Shown here in pieces: positions 46,319 through 55,235 of a stretch of DNA of 64,000 bases. The DNA is taken from positions 499,001 through 563,000 of the forward strand of contig NC_016027.1 in NCBI RefSeq assembly GCF_000182745.2. Direction: 5' to 3'. Source of the stretch: Komagataeibacter medellinensis NBRC 3288. Its GTDB lineage: Bacteria; Pseudomonadota; Alphaproteobacteria; Acetobacterales; Acetobacteraceae. Under the pieces are notes generated by a model that did no database searches, was not told where the DNA came from, and saw only the letters and a program-made list of their open reading frames with translations. A program made the translations under genes and the position numbers. Numbering within the stretch: position 1 is the first letter of the stretch; every line of letters begins with the position of its first letter.

Positions 46319-46654
46319 CGCCAAAAATTTGATTGTCTGGCCGGTCTCGGTGCCAGTTCTTTAGGCGAAGATGCCGATATGTTTGGAGATACGCTGGAGG
46401 AAGCAATCCAGTGCGGACCGCGAACGCATGATCTTCCGTTCAAACTGCAAACAATCGCTGAATTAAGAACTTTACTGTCCTGCAACGATGCAGAAATTGA
46501 TCATGTTACCTGGCTCCTGATCCGCATAGATCCAACAGTTGAACCGGAGGAACCACCCAACTGGGGCAGTTTTCCAAGCCTGCGGGCATTCTGGTCTGCC
46601 GTCCTGCATGCCTTTGAACATGATCCCGAGGTGCGGGAAACAAAAGGCAGCTGA
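46283..46654 (+). CDS. CdiI-type immunity protein 3
   Basis: The 123-residue protein is the most diverged of the three (MSRLLYFTDYEIRQKFDCLAG...), keeping PPNWGSFPSLRAFWSAVLHAFEHDPEV. It is intact although its toxin partner is broken, as expected if orphan immunity protects against other toxins. Confidence 0.72.
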   Translation: MSRLLYFTDYEIRQKFDCLAGLGASSLGEDADMFGDTLEEAIQCGPRTHDLPFKLQTIAELRTLLSCNDAEIDHVTWLLIRIDPTVEPEEPPNWGSFPSLRAFWSAVLHAFEHDPEVRETKGS

Positions 46655-46773
46655 CCGGAACGCGCAGGGTTGTTGGCAACAGGTCTCGCGGGAATATCAG
46701 GTTCCGCATATTGGCAACCCGGCACTGGCCTGCCACCCCGGCCATCGCTTTACAAAACGCACCCCGCACATGG

Positions 46774-47238
46774 TTACAGCCCCAGTTCCGACAGCCCCGG
46801 ATGCCCGTCTGGCCTGCGGCCTGCGGGCCAGTGGAACAGGCGCGCATCTGCCGTAATCGGCTGATCGTTTATGGCGGCGAAGCGGGTGTGCATCAGGCCA
46901 TCGGCATCAAATTCCCAGACCTCATTACCGTAGGAACGCCACCATGCCCCCGTGCCGTCATGCCATTCATAGGCAAAGCGCACGGCCATGCGGTTGAGCC
47001 GGAAACCCCACAGTTCCTTGATCAGCCGGTAATCGTGCTCCGTGCGCCACTTGTCTTGCAGGAAGGACACGATTTCTGCCCGACCGGTTATGAACCGCGT
47101 GCGGTTGCGCCACCTGCTGCCCGATGTGTAGGCCAGGGCCACCTGTTCGGGGTTGCGGGTGTTCCAGGCATCTTCAGCCAGGCGGACCTTCAGGGTGGCG
47201 GTCCCGACACCAAATGGCGGGAAGGGGGAACGGGACAT
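46774..47238 (-). CDS. DUF1348 (NTF2-like) protein
   Basis: The 154-residue protein starts at an ATG with GGAGT upstream. The segments [74 protein letters not shown] and [15 protein letters not shown] are characteristic of DUF1348, a SnoaL/NTF2-like fold of unknown function. It is divergent from the GlxA-type regulator, which may control it. Confidence 0.85.
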   Translation of the reverse strand: MSRSPFPPFGVGTATLKVRLAEDAWNTRNPEQVALAYTSGSRWRNRTRFITGRAEIVSFLQDKWRTEHDYRLIKELWGFRLNRMAVRFAYEWHDGTGAWWRSYGNEVWEFDADGLMHTRFAAINDQPITADARLFHWPAGRRPDGHPGLSELGL

Positions 47239-47326
47239 GGCGGTACTCCTGTGGCGCATGTGGCAGGTAGACAGTGTGCACCGTGTGAATGGTTGACGGA
47301 ATGACAATGATCCCTCATTTCAGGCC

Positions 47327-48268
47327 ATGATCCGCGCCATCGGCTTTGTGCTTTATCCCGATTTCCAGCTGCTCGATGCCGCTGGCCCCACGGCTGCGTT
47401 CGAGATCGCAGGCCGCATTGCCGGGCAGCCTTATACGCTTGCCATGCTCTCCCGCGCGGGCGGGCTGGTCATGTCTTCATCGGGCGTTGCAGTACAGACC
47501 GTGGCGGTGGAGGGGGCGGGCGGGTTTGACACGCTGATCATTGTAGGGGGCGAGGGACACCGCGCGGCCATGGAATGTGGCGTGCTGCGGGCCTTCATGC
47601 AGGCGCGCATGGCCCATACCCGGCGCATATGCAGTGTGTGTTCTGGCGCGTTCGTTCTGGCGGGTGCGGGGCTGCTGGCGGGGCGGCGTGCCACCACGCA
47701 CTGGCGGCACGCGCAGGAATTCCGCCGCCAGTTTAGCGACATACGCCTTGAGCCTGATGCGCTTTACATCCATGACGGCCCGGTCTGGACGGCGGCGGGC
47801 ATCAGTGCGGGGATTGACCTTGCACTGGCGCTGGTCGGCCATGACCTGGGTGATGACATTGCCCGCCAGGCGGCACGGCAGATGGTGGTCTACCACCGCC
47901 GACCCGGCGGCCAGTCACAGTTTTCCGCCCTGCTGGAAATGGAGGGCGGCGAGCGTTTCAGCACCCTGCTGGGCTGGGTGCGGGCACACCTTGCGCAACC
48001 ACTGGGGGTAGACGTACTGGCGGCACGGGCGGGTATGAGCGCGCGCAACTTCTCCCGCGCGTTTCGCGCCGCCGTGGGCGTAAGCCCGGCCAGGGCCGTG
48101 GAGCGCCTGCGGCTGGAAGCGGCGTATGAGCGCGTGGTGTATTCGACCGACCCGGTGGAGGCGATCGCGCGCACCACCGGCTTTCATGATCCCGAGCGCA
48201 TGCGCCGCGCCTTCATCCGCGCCTTCGGGCTGCCACCGCAGGCGGTGCGCCGTAACGCCGCACGCTAG
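47327..48268 (+). CDS. GlxA-family transcriptional regulator (DJ-1/PfpI + AraC HTH)
   Basis: The 313-residue protein has an N-terminal DJ-1/PfpI-like domain (IGFVLYPDFQLLDAAGP, RICSVCSGAFVLAGAGLL with the nucleophile-elbow Cys) and a C-terminal AraC pair of HTHs (LAARAGMSARNFSRAFRAAVGVSPA, TTGFHDPERMRRAFIRAFG). It shares an 88-base divergent promoter with the DUF1348 gene. It is the last cargo gene before the prophage late genes. Confidence 0.88.
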   Translation: MIRAIGFVLYPDFQLLDAAGPTAAFEIAGRIAGQPYTLAMLSRAGGLVMSSSGVAVQTVAVEGAGGFDTLIIVGGEGHRAAMECGVLRAFMQARMAHTRRICSVCSGAFVLAGAGLLAGRRATTHWRHAQEFRRQFSDIRLEPDALYIHDGPVWTAAGISAGIDLALALVGHDLGDDIARQAARQMVVYHRRPGGQSQFSALLEMEGGERFSTLLGWVRAHLAQPLGVDVLAARAGMSARNFSRAFRAAVGVSPARAVERLRLEAAYERVVYSTDPVEAIARTTGFHDPERMRRAFIRAFGLPPQAVRRNAAR

Positions 48269-48627
48269 GGCAGGGCGAACGGGGCGCTGGTAAGCAAGCA
48301 GGTCGGCATCAGGCACAGGACGCACTGCGCGCCGCTGGTGCCACGCCCGGTGCGCCTTCGTGGCAGTGGCAGGCATTGGGCAGCCATGCCCGAACCGGTT
48401 CGCGCGCCGCCGTTCGGTCAGGGTATTGGCGTGCATGGGTTTTACCAGCGCAATCGGGTTTGATGCCTGCACGCTTTATGTGCTTGATGTTGCCACAATG
48501 GGACAGCGCCGCGCACGGTACGGCCCTGCAGGCCGGGCACACCATGCCCGGCACAATGCAATTGCTGCCTGCACGGTTTTTGCATACATATCTGCCATAC
48601 TGGCCCAACCCGCACCGGAGAGTGGTC
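48269..48627. other. Intergenic region before the prophage late operon
   Basis: No gene is supported. It should contain the late promoter; GGAGAG at 48617-48622 is the ribosome-binding site of the next gene. Confidence 0.4.
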
Positions 48628-49020
48628 ATGCCCGAACCCGCTGGCCCCCGGCGGGGGGCTGCTTACAGCCGCAGGCTGGCCGATGAGATCTGTGCCCGCC
48701 TGAGCGACGGCCAAAGCCTGCGCGCCATCTGCACCGACCCCGCCATGCCCCATCGCGCCACCGTGCTGCGTTGGCTGCACGCCAACCCGGAATTCCGGGG
48801 TCTGTACACACTGGCGCGCGAAGCGGCGGCTGATGCCCTGGCCGAAGAAATCGTGGCCATTGCCGACCGTGCCACCGGGCGTGATGACGTGCCCGCCATA
48901 AAACTGCGCATGGAAGCGCGCATGTGGGTCGCCACCCGCCTGCGGCCTGCGGCCGAAAGGCGTACCGACACCGCCCCCGCCATTACCATTGCCATAACGC
49001 CCGATGACACAGACCTTTAG
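48628..49020 (+). CDS. Phage terminase small subunit
   Basis: The 130-residue protein carries an N-terminal HTH-like segment (ADEICARLSDGQSLRAICTDPAMPHRATVLRWLHANPEF), typical of the terminase small subunits that recognise pac/cos DNA. It overlaps the large terminase gene by 17 bases. Confidence 0.82.
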   Translation: MPEPAGPRRGAAYSRRLADEICARLSDGQSLRAICTDPAMPHRATVLRWLHANPEFRGLYTLAREAAADALAEEIVAIADRATGRDDVPAIKLRMEARMWVATRLRPAAERRTDTAPAITIAITPDDTDL

Positions 49021-50317
49021 CCTGACCCCCGACCAGCGCCGCGCCAACCACCTGCTGGGTCGTGCGGCAACACATATTCTGCTGCGCGGCGGCGCGCGGT
49101 CGGGCAAGACGTTCGTGCTGGTGCGCGCCGTCATCATCCGCGCACTCAGGGCGGGGGGCACGCGACACGGCATTTTCCGCCACCGGCTGAACGCACTGCG
49201 CGCAACGGTCGTGGCTGACACGTTTCCTGCCGTCATGCGCGCGTGCTTTCCCGCTGTTCCATGGGCGCTGTCGCGCACCGACTGGACGGTGGAGCTGCCC
49301 AATGGGTCTTCTATCGTATTTGGCGGACTGGATGATGAGGATCGCACCGAAAAGATACTTGGACTGGAATTCGCCACCGTTTACCTGAACGAAGCCAGCC
49401 AGATTACTTATGGCGCGCGCAACATGCTGCTTACGCGCCTTGCACAAAAATCTCCGCTGGCGCTGAAGGAGTATATCGACGCCAACCCCCCCACCACCAG
49501 CCACTGGCTGTACCGCGTATTTGAGGAAGGGGTGGAACCCACATCCGGCACCCCGCTGGACCGTGCGCGCTACGCCACCATGCAGCTTAACCCGGCAGGC
49601 AACCGGGCCAACCTTTCCGCACAGTACCTGACCCAGCTTGAAGCCCTGCCCGAGCGCGAGCGCAGGCGTTTCATGTTGGGCGAATACCAGCACGCGGTAG
49701 ACGGCGCGCTGTGGCGGATGGAGGATCTGGCGCGCGCAGCCCCCGTAACACCTGCCACGCGGGCCAGTGTGGCGGCAGGCATGCGGCGCATTGTGGTGGC
49801 GGTGGCCCCCTCGGGCTGCGCGGGGCCGGAGGATACACGATCGGACGAGATCGGCATTGTGGTCTGTGGTGTGGATGGCAGTGGCAACGGCCATGTGCTG
49901 GCGGACCTGTCACGCCGTGACAGCCCGGCGGGCTGGGCGCGCGCGGCCTTGCAGGCGCAGGTGGACTGGGGGGCGGAACGCATTGTGGCCGAGCAGAATT
50001 TTGGCGGCGCGCTGGTGGAAGCAACCCTGCGCGGCCTCAATCCCAATGCGGCGCTAACCATGGTCAGCGCCAGCCGGGGCAAGGCGGCGCGGGCCGAGCC
50101 GGTGGCGGCGTTATACGAACAGGGGCGGGTGACGCACCATGGCGTGTTTGCACAGCTTGAGGCGCAGCTATGCCAGTTTTCCGCCAGTGGCTACCACGGC
50201 GCGCACTCACCTGACCGGGCGGATGCGCTGGTGTGGGCGCTGAGTGAACTTATGCTGTCCGCCCCGCCACCCGCACCCGCGCGGTGGGTGCCAACGCGCT
50301 TCAGCATGGGGCGGTAA
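49004..50317 (+). CDS. Phage terminase large subunit
   Basis: The 437-residue packaging motor has an ATPase domain with Walker A GGARSGKT, GLEFATVYLNEASQI as Walker B, and coupling motif. The C-terminal nuclease domain has VCGVDGSGNGH..., ERIVAEQNFGG and HSPDRADALVWAL carrying the metal-binding acids. It translocates DNA into the prohead. Confidence 0.9.
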   Translation: MTQTFSLTPDQRRANHLLGRAATHILLRGGARSGKTFVLVRAVIIRALRAGGTRHGIFRHRLNALRATVVADTFPAVMRACFPAVPWALSRTDWTVELPNGSSIVFGGLDDEDRTEKILGLEFATVYLNEASQITYGARNMLLTRLAQKSPLALKEYIDANPPTTSHWLYRVFEEGVEPTSGTPLDRARYATMQLNPAGNRANLSAQYLTQLEALPERERRRFMLGEYQHAVDGALWRMEDLARAAPVTPATRASVAAGMRRIVVAVAPSGCAGPEDTRSDEIGIVVCGVDGSGNGHVLADLSRRDSPAGWARAALQAQVDWGAERIVAEQNFGGALVEATLRGLNPNAALTMVSASRGKAARAEPVAALYEQGRVTHHGVFAQLEAQLCQFSASGYHGAHSPDRADALVWALSELMLSAPPPAPARWVPTRFSMGR

Positions 50318-50326
50318 AACGTAAAG

Positions 50327-50376
50327 AAGTTCTTGGTGAAGCCTTTTGAAAAAGGCGGTACCCAAAAACTTTTATT
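50327..50376. repeat. Family 1 palindromic repeat, copy at 50.3 kb
   Basis: AAGTTCTTGGTGAAGCCTTTT and GGCGGTACCCAAAAACTT form the arms. It fills the gap between the convergent terminase and DUF2726 genes. Confidence 0.7.
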
Positions 50377-50384
50377 CATTTTTA

Positions 50385-51065
50385 TTACCATACGGTGGGT
50401 TCAGCCAATGCGTCCTCAAAATACCCCGTTACATCTACCCGCTGCCCCGGTGTTATGTGCACAAGCGTTATGCCCACCTGTGCAAAGGCGGCGTTGACCA
50501 GCCCGTCACGGTACTGGCGTTCGGGCTGGTCGTGGGTGCTGTCATCCAGCTCCACGCCCAGCACCACATGGCCGTCATCCGCGCGGACCACGACAAAATC
50601 CACCGATTTGGAGGCAATCTTGTAAAACGCCCGCCGGTTGGCATCCGCATCCGGCCCGCGCGGCACCATCAGCTCCGCCAGCCTGACCTGCGGGCAGACA
50701 AGGTAGCCCGGCGGCACCTGCGCCATAAGGGTGCGCAGCACACGGCACTCCCATGCACTCAGTAGCGGGCGGGGCTGGTACAGCGGCACGGCCCAGCTAT
50801 AATCCGCCATGGAGACGGGTACGGTAAAACCCGCATCTGCCGCCTGTGGCATCTCCCCTGACACGCCGCCAGCCGCCCATCCTGGCGCCGGTTCCGGCAT
50901 TGGGTCCGGCACGGGTGCGGGGGGCCGGATGCGGGTTATGGGTTCAACCCGCCCGGCCGCGCGCGCAGCACGCCGGGCCACGGGAGCAGGGGCGCGCAGC
51001 AGGCCGCAGGCCCCCCAGCCCAGCAGCAGCAGACCCACCAAAACTTCGGCAACACCCATCAGCAT
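50385..51065 (-). CDS. DUF2726-domain membrane-anchored protein, antisense in the late operon
   Basis: The 226-residue protein has one N-terminal transmembrane helix (VAEVLVGLLLLGWGACGLL), a Pro-rich linker, then a DUF2726 domain: LLSAWECRVLRTLMAQ, CPQVRLAELMVPR, FYKIASKSVDFVVVRADDGHVVLGVELDDSTHD, RDGLVNAAFAQVGITLVHI. The D...E-x-D/H pattern resembles restriction-endonuclease-like folds. It is read against the late genes, so it is likely expressed from the prophage independently (a moron). A defence or exclusion role is a guess. Confidence 0.78.
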   Translation of the reverse strand: MLMGVAEVLVGLLLLGWGACGLLRAPAPVARRAARAAGRVEPITRIRPPAPVPDPMPEPAPGWAAGGVSGEMPQAADAGFTVPVSMADYSWAVPLYQPRPLLSAWECRVLRTLMAQVPPGYLVCPQVRLAELMVPRGPDADANRRAFYKIASKSVDFVVVRADDGHVVLGVELDDSTHDQPERQYRDGLVNAAFAQVGITLVHITPGQRVDVTGYFEDALAEPTVW

Positions 51066-51209
51066 GGGGGGCGGCGATGCATGAAAGTTCACTCTCCAGT
51101 TAACGGGCGGCAGCCTGTCTAGACCAGTCCGCCCGTTTTTACACCTGCAAAAACAGCACGCCATGTAACGGCCTGCAAACCCTTGCCACAGCACCGGAGA
51201 ACCCAGGCC

Positions 51210-52622
51210 ATGGACTGGCAGGAACTCAGCCAAACCTACCCGCGCGACCCGGACCTGCCCGCGCGCGCCCACCGCCTGGCGGCACTGGGGCGCGTGCTGG
51301 AGGGCACGCAGTACGACGCCATTCCCAACCCCTTTGGCCGGGAATATAACGGGGCGGGAGAATACATCCCGCTCTCGGCGCGCAGGCCATCGGTGCGCAC
51401 CAACATGTGCCGCGCGGTGGTGGATGATGCGGTCTCGCTGCTGTTCGGGGCCTCGCACTGGCCCGGCCTTGTGGCTACCGACCCGCACCTGCCCACCATA
51501 CTGGCCCAGCTTGCGGCCGAAACCGCGCTGCCCGCGCTGATGATGCAAGCCGCAACCCGTGGTGCCATCGGGTCCAGCGCCATGCTGCTTGAAGCCGTGC
51601 AGCACGGCCTGCGCATACAGGTGCATGATACCCGTTACCTGACCCCCGCATGGGATGGCGCGGGCGAGATCGCCACCATGACCGAGTGCTACAAGGTAAC
51701 TGGCGCCATGCTGGCGGCACAGGGCTGGCCCATCGGGGTGGATGACGCCACCAGCGTCTTCTGGTGGCTTCGCGCATGGGACCGCACGGACTGCCATGTT
51801 TACGTGCCGCAGCGTGTCGATGCCGGGCTGCCCACACGCATCGACCCTGCGCGCAGCACCCATCACGGCCTTGGTTTCGTGCCGTGGGTGTGGATGGCCA
51901 ACCTGGCCGCACCCGGCGTGATGGATGGCCCATGCACCTTCGCGCCCGCCATTGATACGGTGATCGAGTGTGACTACCTACTCTCGCAATCCGGGCGGGG
52001 GCTGAAATACAGCGCCGATCCCCGGCTTGTCATCCGCGCGGGGCCGGACCCCTACGCGGATGGCACGCCCGCCAGCAGCGGCGGCGCTTCCACGGCCCTT
52101 ACGCTACCGCTGGATGGCGATGCCAAGCTGCTGGAAATAAACGGCGATGCGGCGGGAGCCATGCGCGACCATTACCGCGAACTACGCGCCAGCGTGATGG
52201 AGCAGATCCACGGCAACCGCGCGCAGGCCGACAGCCTGTCCGCCCCCACATCGGGCCGTGCAATGGAAATGCTCTACCAGCCGCTGCTGTGGCTGACCGA
52301 TCGCATGCGGCTCAGTTATGGGGAATACGGGCTGCTGGCGCTGTACCGCATGGCCTGCCGCTTCTCGCACGTGCTGGCCGGTGGGCTGCGCATTGGCGGG
52401 CAGGATTACGTGGGGCTGGATGCGGCCGGGCTTGCACTGCAATGGCCGCCCTACTTCCCCGGCACCGAGGGCGAGATTGCCCAACTGGCGCAGGGGCTGG
52501 GGGTGGCGGTGCAGGGTGGTTTCCTGTCGCGCCAGAGTGCGTGCGCCCTGTTTGCCGCGCGCGCGGGCGTGCCGGGGCCTCATGGCGAATGGGCACGCAT
52601 CAATGCCAGCAGCCCGACCTGA
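51210..52622 (+). CDS. Phage portal protein
   Basis: The 470-residue protein is located after terminase. The ATG at 51210 has GGAGAA upstream. Features: NPFGREYNGAGEYIPLSARRPSVRTNMCRAVVDDAVSLLFG near the start and a C-terminal MLYQPLLWLTDRMRLSYGEYGLLAL clip/stem-like helix, consistent with SPP1/Gp6-type portals that form the vertex through which DNA enters. Confidence 0.8.
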   Translation: MDWQELSQTYPRDPDLPARAHRLAALGRVLEGTQYDAIPNPFGREYNGAGEYIPLSARRPSVRTNMCRAVVDDAVSLLFGASHWPGLVATDPHLPTILAQLAAETALPALMMQAATRGAIGSSAMLLEAVQHGLRIQVHDTRYLTPAWDGAGEIATMTECYKVTGAMLAAQGWPIGVDDATSVFWWLRAWDRTDCHVYVPQRVDAGLPTRIDPARSTHHGLGFVPWVWMANLAAPGVMDGPCTFAPAIDTVIECDYLLSQSGRGLKYSADPRLVIRAGPDPYADGTPASSGGASTALTLPLDGDAKLLEINGDAAGAMRDHYRELRASVMEQIHGNRAQADSLSAPTSGRAMEMLYQPLLWLTDRMRLSYGEYGLLALYRMACRFSHVLAGGLRIGGQDYVGLDAAGLALQWPPYFPGTEGEIAQLAQGLGVAVQGGFLSRQSACALFAARAGVPGPHGEWARINASSPT

Positions 52623-52646
52623 CATTCATTATTACGGAGTAACGAC

Positions 52647-53144
52647 ATGACCGCCAGCGTGCCTCAGTCCCCCAACCCTGAAACCCTGCGCCACGAGATG
52701 GATGCCCTGCGTGCCGAACGTGATGCGGCAGTCGCTGCCCGCGCCACGCTGGAGGCCGACCTTGCGCGCGCTACCGAACAGGCCACTACCGCGCGCACCC
52801 GCGCCAGCCGCGCCGTAATCCGCGCCGAGGCCCGCGCCATGGCCGCCCGCATGGGGGCGGTGGAACCGGCTGATGTGGTGCGGCTGGTGGACCTGTCCAC
52901 TGTTACATTGGCCGAGGATGGCACACCGCAGGGGCTGGATAGCCTGATGGAGGCCGCGCGTGAAAGCCGGGCCTACCTGTTCACCCCGGCCCAGCCTGCA
53001 TCGGGGGCTGCGACTGGCACCACCGCCGCAGGCCCCGCCCCGCGCGCGGGTGACCCGACCCCGTTCGATGCCCGCACGGCAGGCGCGCGCGACGTGAAGG
53101 CCGCCGCCAGTGCGGCGGGCCTGCGTTGGCCCGTGGCGAATTAG
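52647..53144 (+). CDS. Scaffold-like protein
   Basis: The 165-residue protein is helical with a coiled-coil N-terminal half (LRHEMDALRAERDAAVAARATLEADLARATEQ) and a Pro/Ala-rich C-terminus. Position between portal and capsid and this composition fit a scaffold. No strict family motif is seen. Confidence 0.6.
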   Translation: MTASVPQSPNPETLRHEMDALRAERDAAVAARATLEADLARATEQATTARTRASRAVIRAEARAMAARMGAVEPADVVRLVDLSTVTLAEDGTPQGLDSLMEAARESRAYLFTPAQPASGAATGTTAAGPAPRAGDPTPFDARTAGARDVKAAASAAGLRWPVAN

Positions 53145-53416
53145 GGCTGTTGCGGGCGCAGGCAGGCAGCCTGCCACTTCCTGCGCCCAAAACAGGTTTC
53201 CAGTAAAACGGATAGAAACCAGATTATGGAAAATGCCGTGTGCCGTGGAATGTAGATAAAGCTGTCCTGTTTCTTTGGAAAAATGCCAGATCACACCGCA
53301 AGGGAGAATGGGCAAGGTTTATACGCGCAGTCATTGAAGAATATGATTTCTGAAAACAGCAAAAAACAGGTCACTGAGAGATTGTTTGAAAACAAATCAT
53401 TGATAAAAAATAAGAA

Positions 53417-53497
53417 AAGTTTTTGGGTGTCGCCTTTTTTCAAAAAAGGCGGCGTCTTCTGAAGCTTTTTGGAAAAAGCTTCACCAAAAACTTTTAT
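53417..53497. repeat. Family 1 palindromic repeat, longest copy
   Basis: AAGTTTTTGGGTG at the left end and CACCAAAAACTT at the right end flank two inner hairpins, CGCCTTTTTTCAAAAAAGGCG and AAGCTTTTTGGAAAAAGCTT. Confidence 0.75.
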
Positions 53498-53746
53498 AAT
53501 TTCAGGATATTATTGAACCCGACTTTTCAAACAGCCTCTGACAAAAAACATGGACGTTTTTTAAAGGCTGCGTCCCCCGCGGCTTCCTGAAAGCAGAAAC
53601 GTCCTTATGACTGCCAGATGTCCCCGACCTTTTCCCCGTTCCGCGCCTGCGCCGCGCGCGGAACGGGCAAGGGGTTGCTAACCGGCCATGTCCCTTATCC
53701 ACCACCCGGCCCCTTCATGGCGCAGCCTGCCATGACCGCCCCTGCC

Positions 53747-53777
53747 GCCGCCAGGCGCTTCGCCCGGCGGCTTTTTT
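53747..53777 (+). terminator. Terminator-like hairpin upstream of the capsid gene
   Basis: GCCGCCAGGCG pairs with CGCCCGGCGGC (one mismatch), followed by six T. It lies 27 bases before the capsid start. Confidence 0.65.
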
Positions 53778-53803
53778 GCGTTCTTTCAAAGGAAATGAAC
53801 TTC

Positions 53804-55153
53804 ATGGCCATTGCCAATTTCCCCGCCGCCCTGCAGCCGGTCATCCAGCAGGGGTTCCTCTCGCGCGCGTTCCAGGATGCGCTGCAATCGCGGCTGGGCT
53901 TCCGCTCCATTGCCGACCAGATGGAATTCCCCGCCCGCATCGGCCAGACCATTACCGATACCCGCGCAGGCCTCCTGCCGCCCGCCACCACACCACTTAA
54001 CCCCACAGCCAATACCAGCTTCGATAACGGCATGACGCCCGCACAGTGGTCGGTGGAGCAGTACACGCTCACCATCAACCAGTACGGCAACACCATGGAC
54101 CTCAACCAGGTGACCGAGGGCGTGGGCATTGCCAACCAGTTCCTGGCCAATGCCGCGCGCCTTGGCATCAATGCCCGGCAGACGCTGGACCGTCTGGCGC
54201 GCAACGCCCTGTTTGGCGGCGCACAGAACGGGGTGGGTGGCTACCTGGGGGGCAATACGCGCGTTACCACAACACTGGGTGCCGCAGGCAGCGTGGTTGC
54301 GGTGGATGACATCCGCGGCTTCCAGAACATCCTGTCCGATGAAGGGCAGGTAATTTCGGTTGGCGCCAGCAATGGCATGACGGTAACCATCGGCGCGGGG
54401 TCGTACACGCTGATGGGCGTAACGGCGGATGCCGCCAATACATCTACCGCACCCGATGGCATTTCGGGCACGCTTGCACTTTCGGATAATGTTTCAGTTT
54501 CCAACGCAACGGCTGGCAATGCGGTGGTGGCGGCAACCGCCCCGCTGGTACTGCGGCCCGCCAGCCGCGCCACCACGGCGGCACTGGTGTCGGGGGACCT
54601 TCTGACAGTGCAGACCATCCTGTCCGCGCTGGCAACCCTGCGCGACAACAACGTGCCCACACCCGATGGCGGGGTGTACCACTGCTACCTGGACAATGCG
54701 CAGCTGCTGGGTCTGTTCCGCGATGCGGACTTCAAGCTGCTCTATCGTGGCCAGTACGGCTCCGATACATACCAGACCGGCCAGATCTTCGACCTGCTGG
54801 GCGTGCGCTTCATCCCCACCACCGAGGCCCCGCAGCAGGCCAGCCTGGGGGTGGGGGCGATCCACCGCGCGATCATCTGCGGGCAGGGCGCGCTGATTGA
54901 AGGCGATTACGCCAATATCGGCACGCATTACGCCCCGCTGCTTGATGGTGGGGAGCTTACGGATGTTGAGGGCGTGTGCATGATCACCCGCCCGGCACTG
55001 GACCGGCTGGCGCAGATCATCGCGCAGTCGTGGTCATGGATTGGCGGGTTTGCACTGCCCACGGACCTTACCGCCAATACGGCGGTCATTCCCACCGCCA
55101 CCAACAGCTACCTCAAGCGTGGTGTGGTGATCGAAAGCCTGGGGGCGGCGTAA
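53804..55153 (+). CDS. Major capsid protein
   Basis: The 449-residue protein starts at ATG 53804 with AAAGGA 10 bases upstream. It opens with IANFPAALQPVIQQGFLSRAF, has a middle insertion rich in Thr/Ala/Gly (VTIGAGSYTLMGVTADA), and ends RPALDRLAQIIAQSWSWIGGFALPTDLTAN, a pattern of N4-gp56/HK97-like capsids. Size and place between scaffold and connector genes support the call. Confidence 0.75.
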   Translation: MAIANFPAALQPVIQQGFLSRAFQDALQSRLGFRSIADQMEFPARIGQTITDTRAGLLPPATTPLNPTANTSFDNGMTPAQWSVEQYTLTINQYGNTMDLNQVTEGVGIANQFLANAARLGINARQTLDRLARNALFGGAQNGVGGYLGGNTRVTTTLGAAGSVVAVDDIRGFQNILSDEGQVISVGASNGMTVTIGAGSYTLMGVTADAANTSTAPDGISGTLALSDNVSVSNATAGNAVVAATAPLVLRPASRATTAALVSGDLLTVQTILSALATLRDNNVPTPDGGVYHCYLDNAQLLGLFRDADFKLLYRGQYGSDTYQTGQIFDLLGVRFIPTTEAPQQASLGVGAIHRAIICGQGALIEGDYANIGTHYAPLLDGGELTDVEGVCMITRPALDRLAQIIAQSWSWIGGFALPTDLTANTAVIPTATNSYLKRGVVIESLGAA

Positions 55154-55235
55154 CGCCTGCGCACAATACCGGGGCGGGGCGCGATACACCGCGCCGCGCC
55201 CTGAGCGGACCAGCACAGACAGACCGGGGGCAGAC

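Larger units (their letters stand above)
44281..46654. repeat. Tandem array of three toxin-tail/immunity units, 880-base period
   Basis: The conserved block CCTATTGTT...CGTTCTTTACCTCGAA starts at 44281, 45161 and 46040 (spacings 880 and 879). Each unit has a toxin C-terminal part, then an overlapping immunity gene. Units 1 and 2 are each followed by the same 270-base spacer containing two hairpins (44997-45030 and 45128-45146 in the first). Confidence 0.85.
53145..53803. other. Intergenic region between scaffold and capsid genes
   Basis: No gene. It contains a family 1 palindromic repeat at 53417-53497 and a terminator-like hairpin at 53747-53777 directly before the capsid gene. The first half is AT-richer than the flanking genes. 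Confidence 0.5.
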
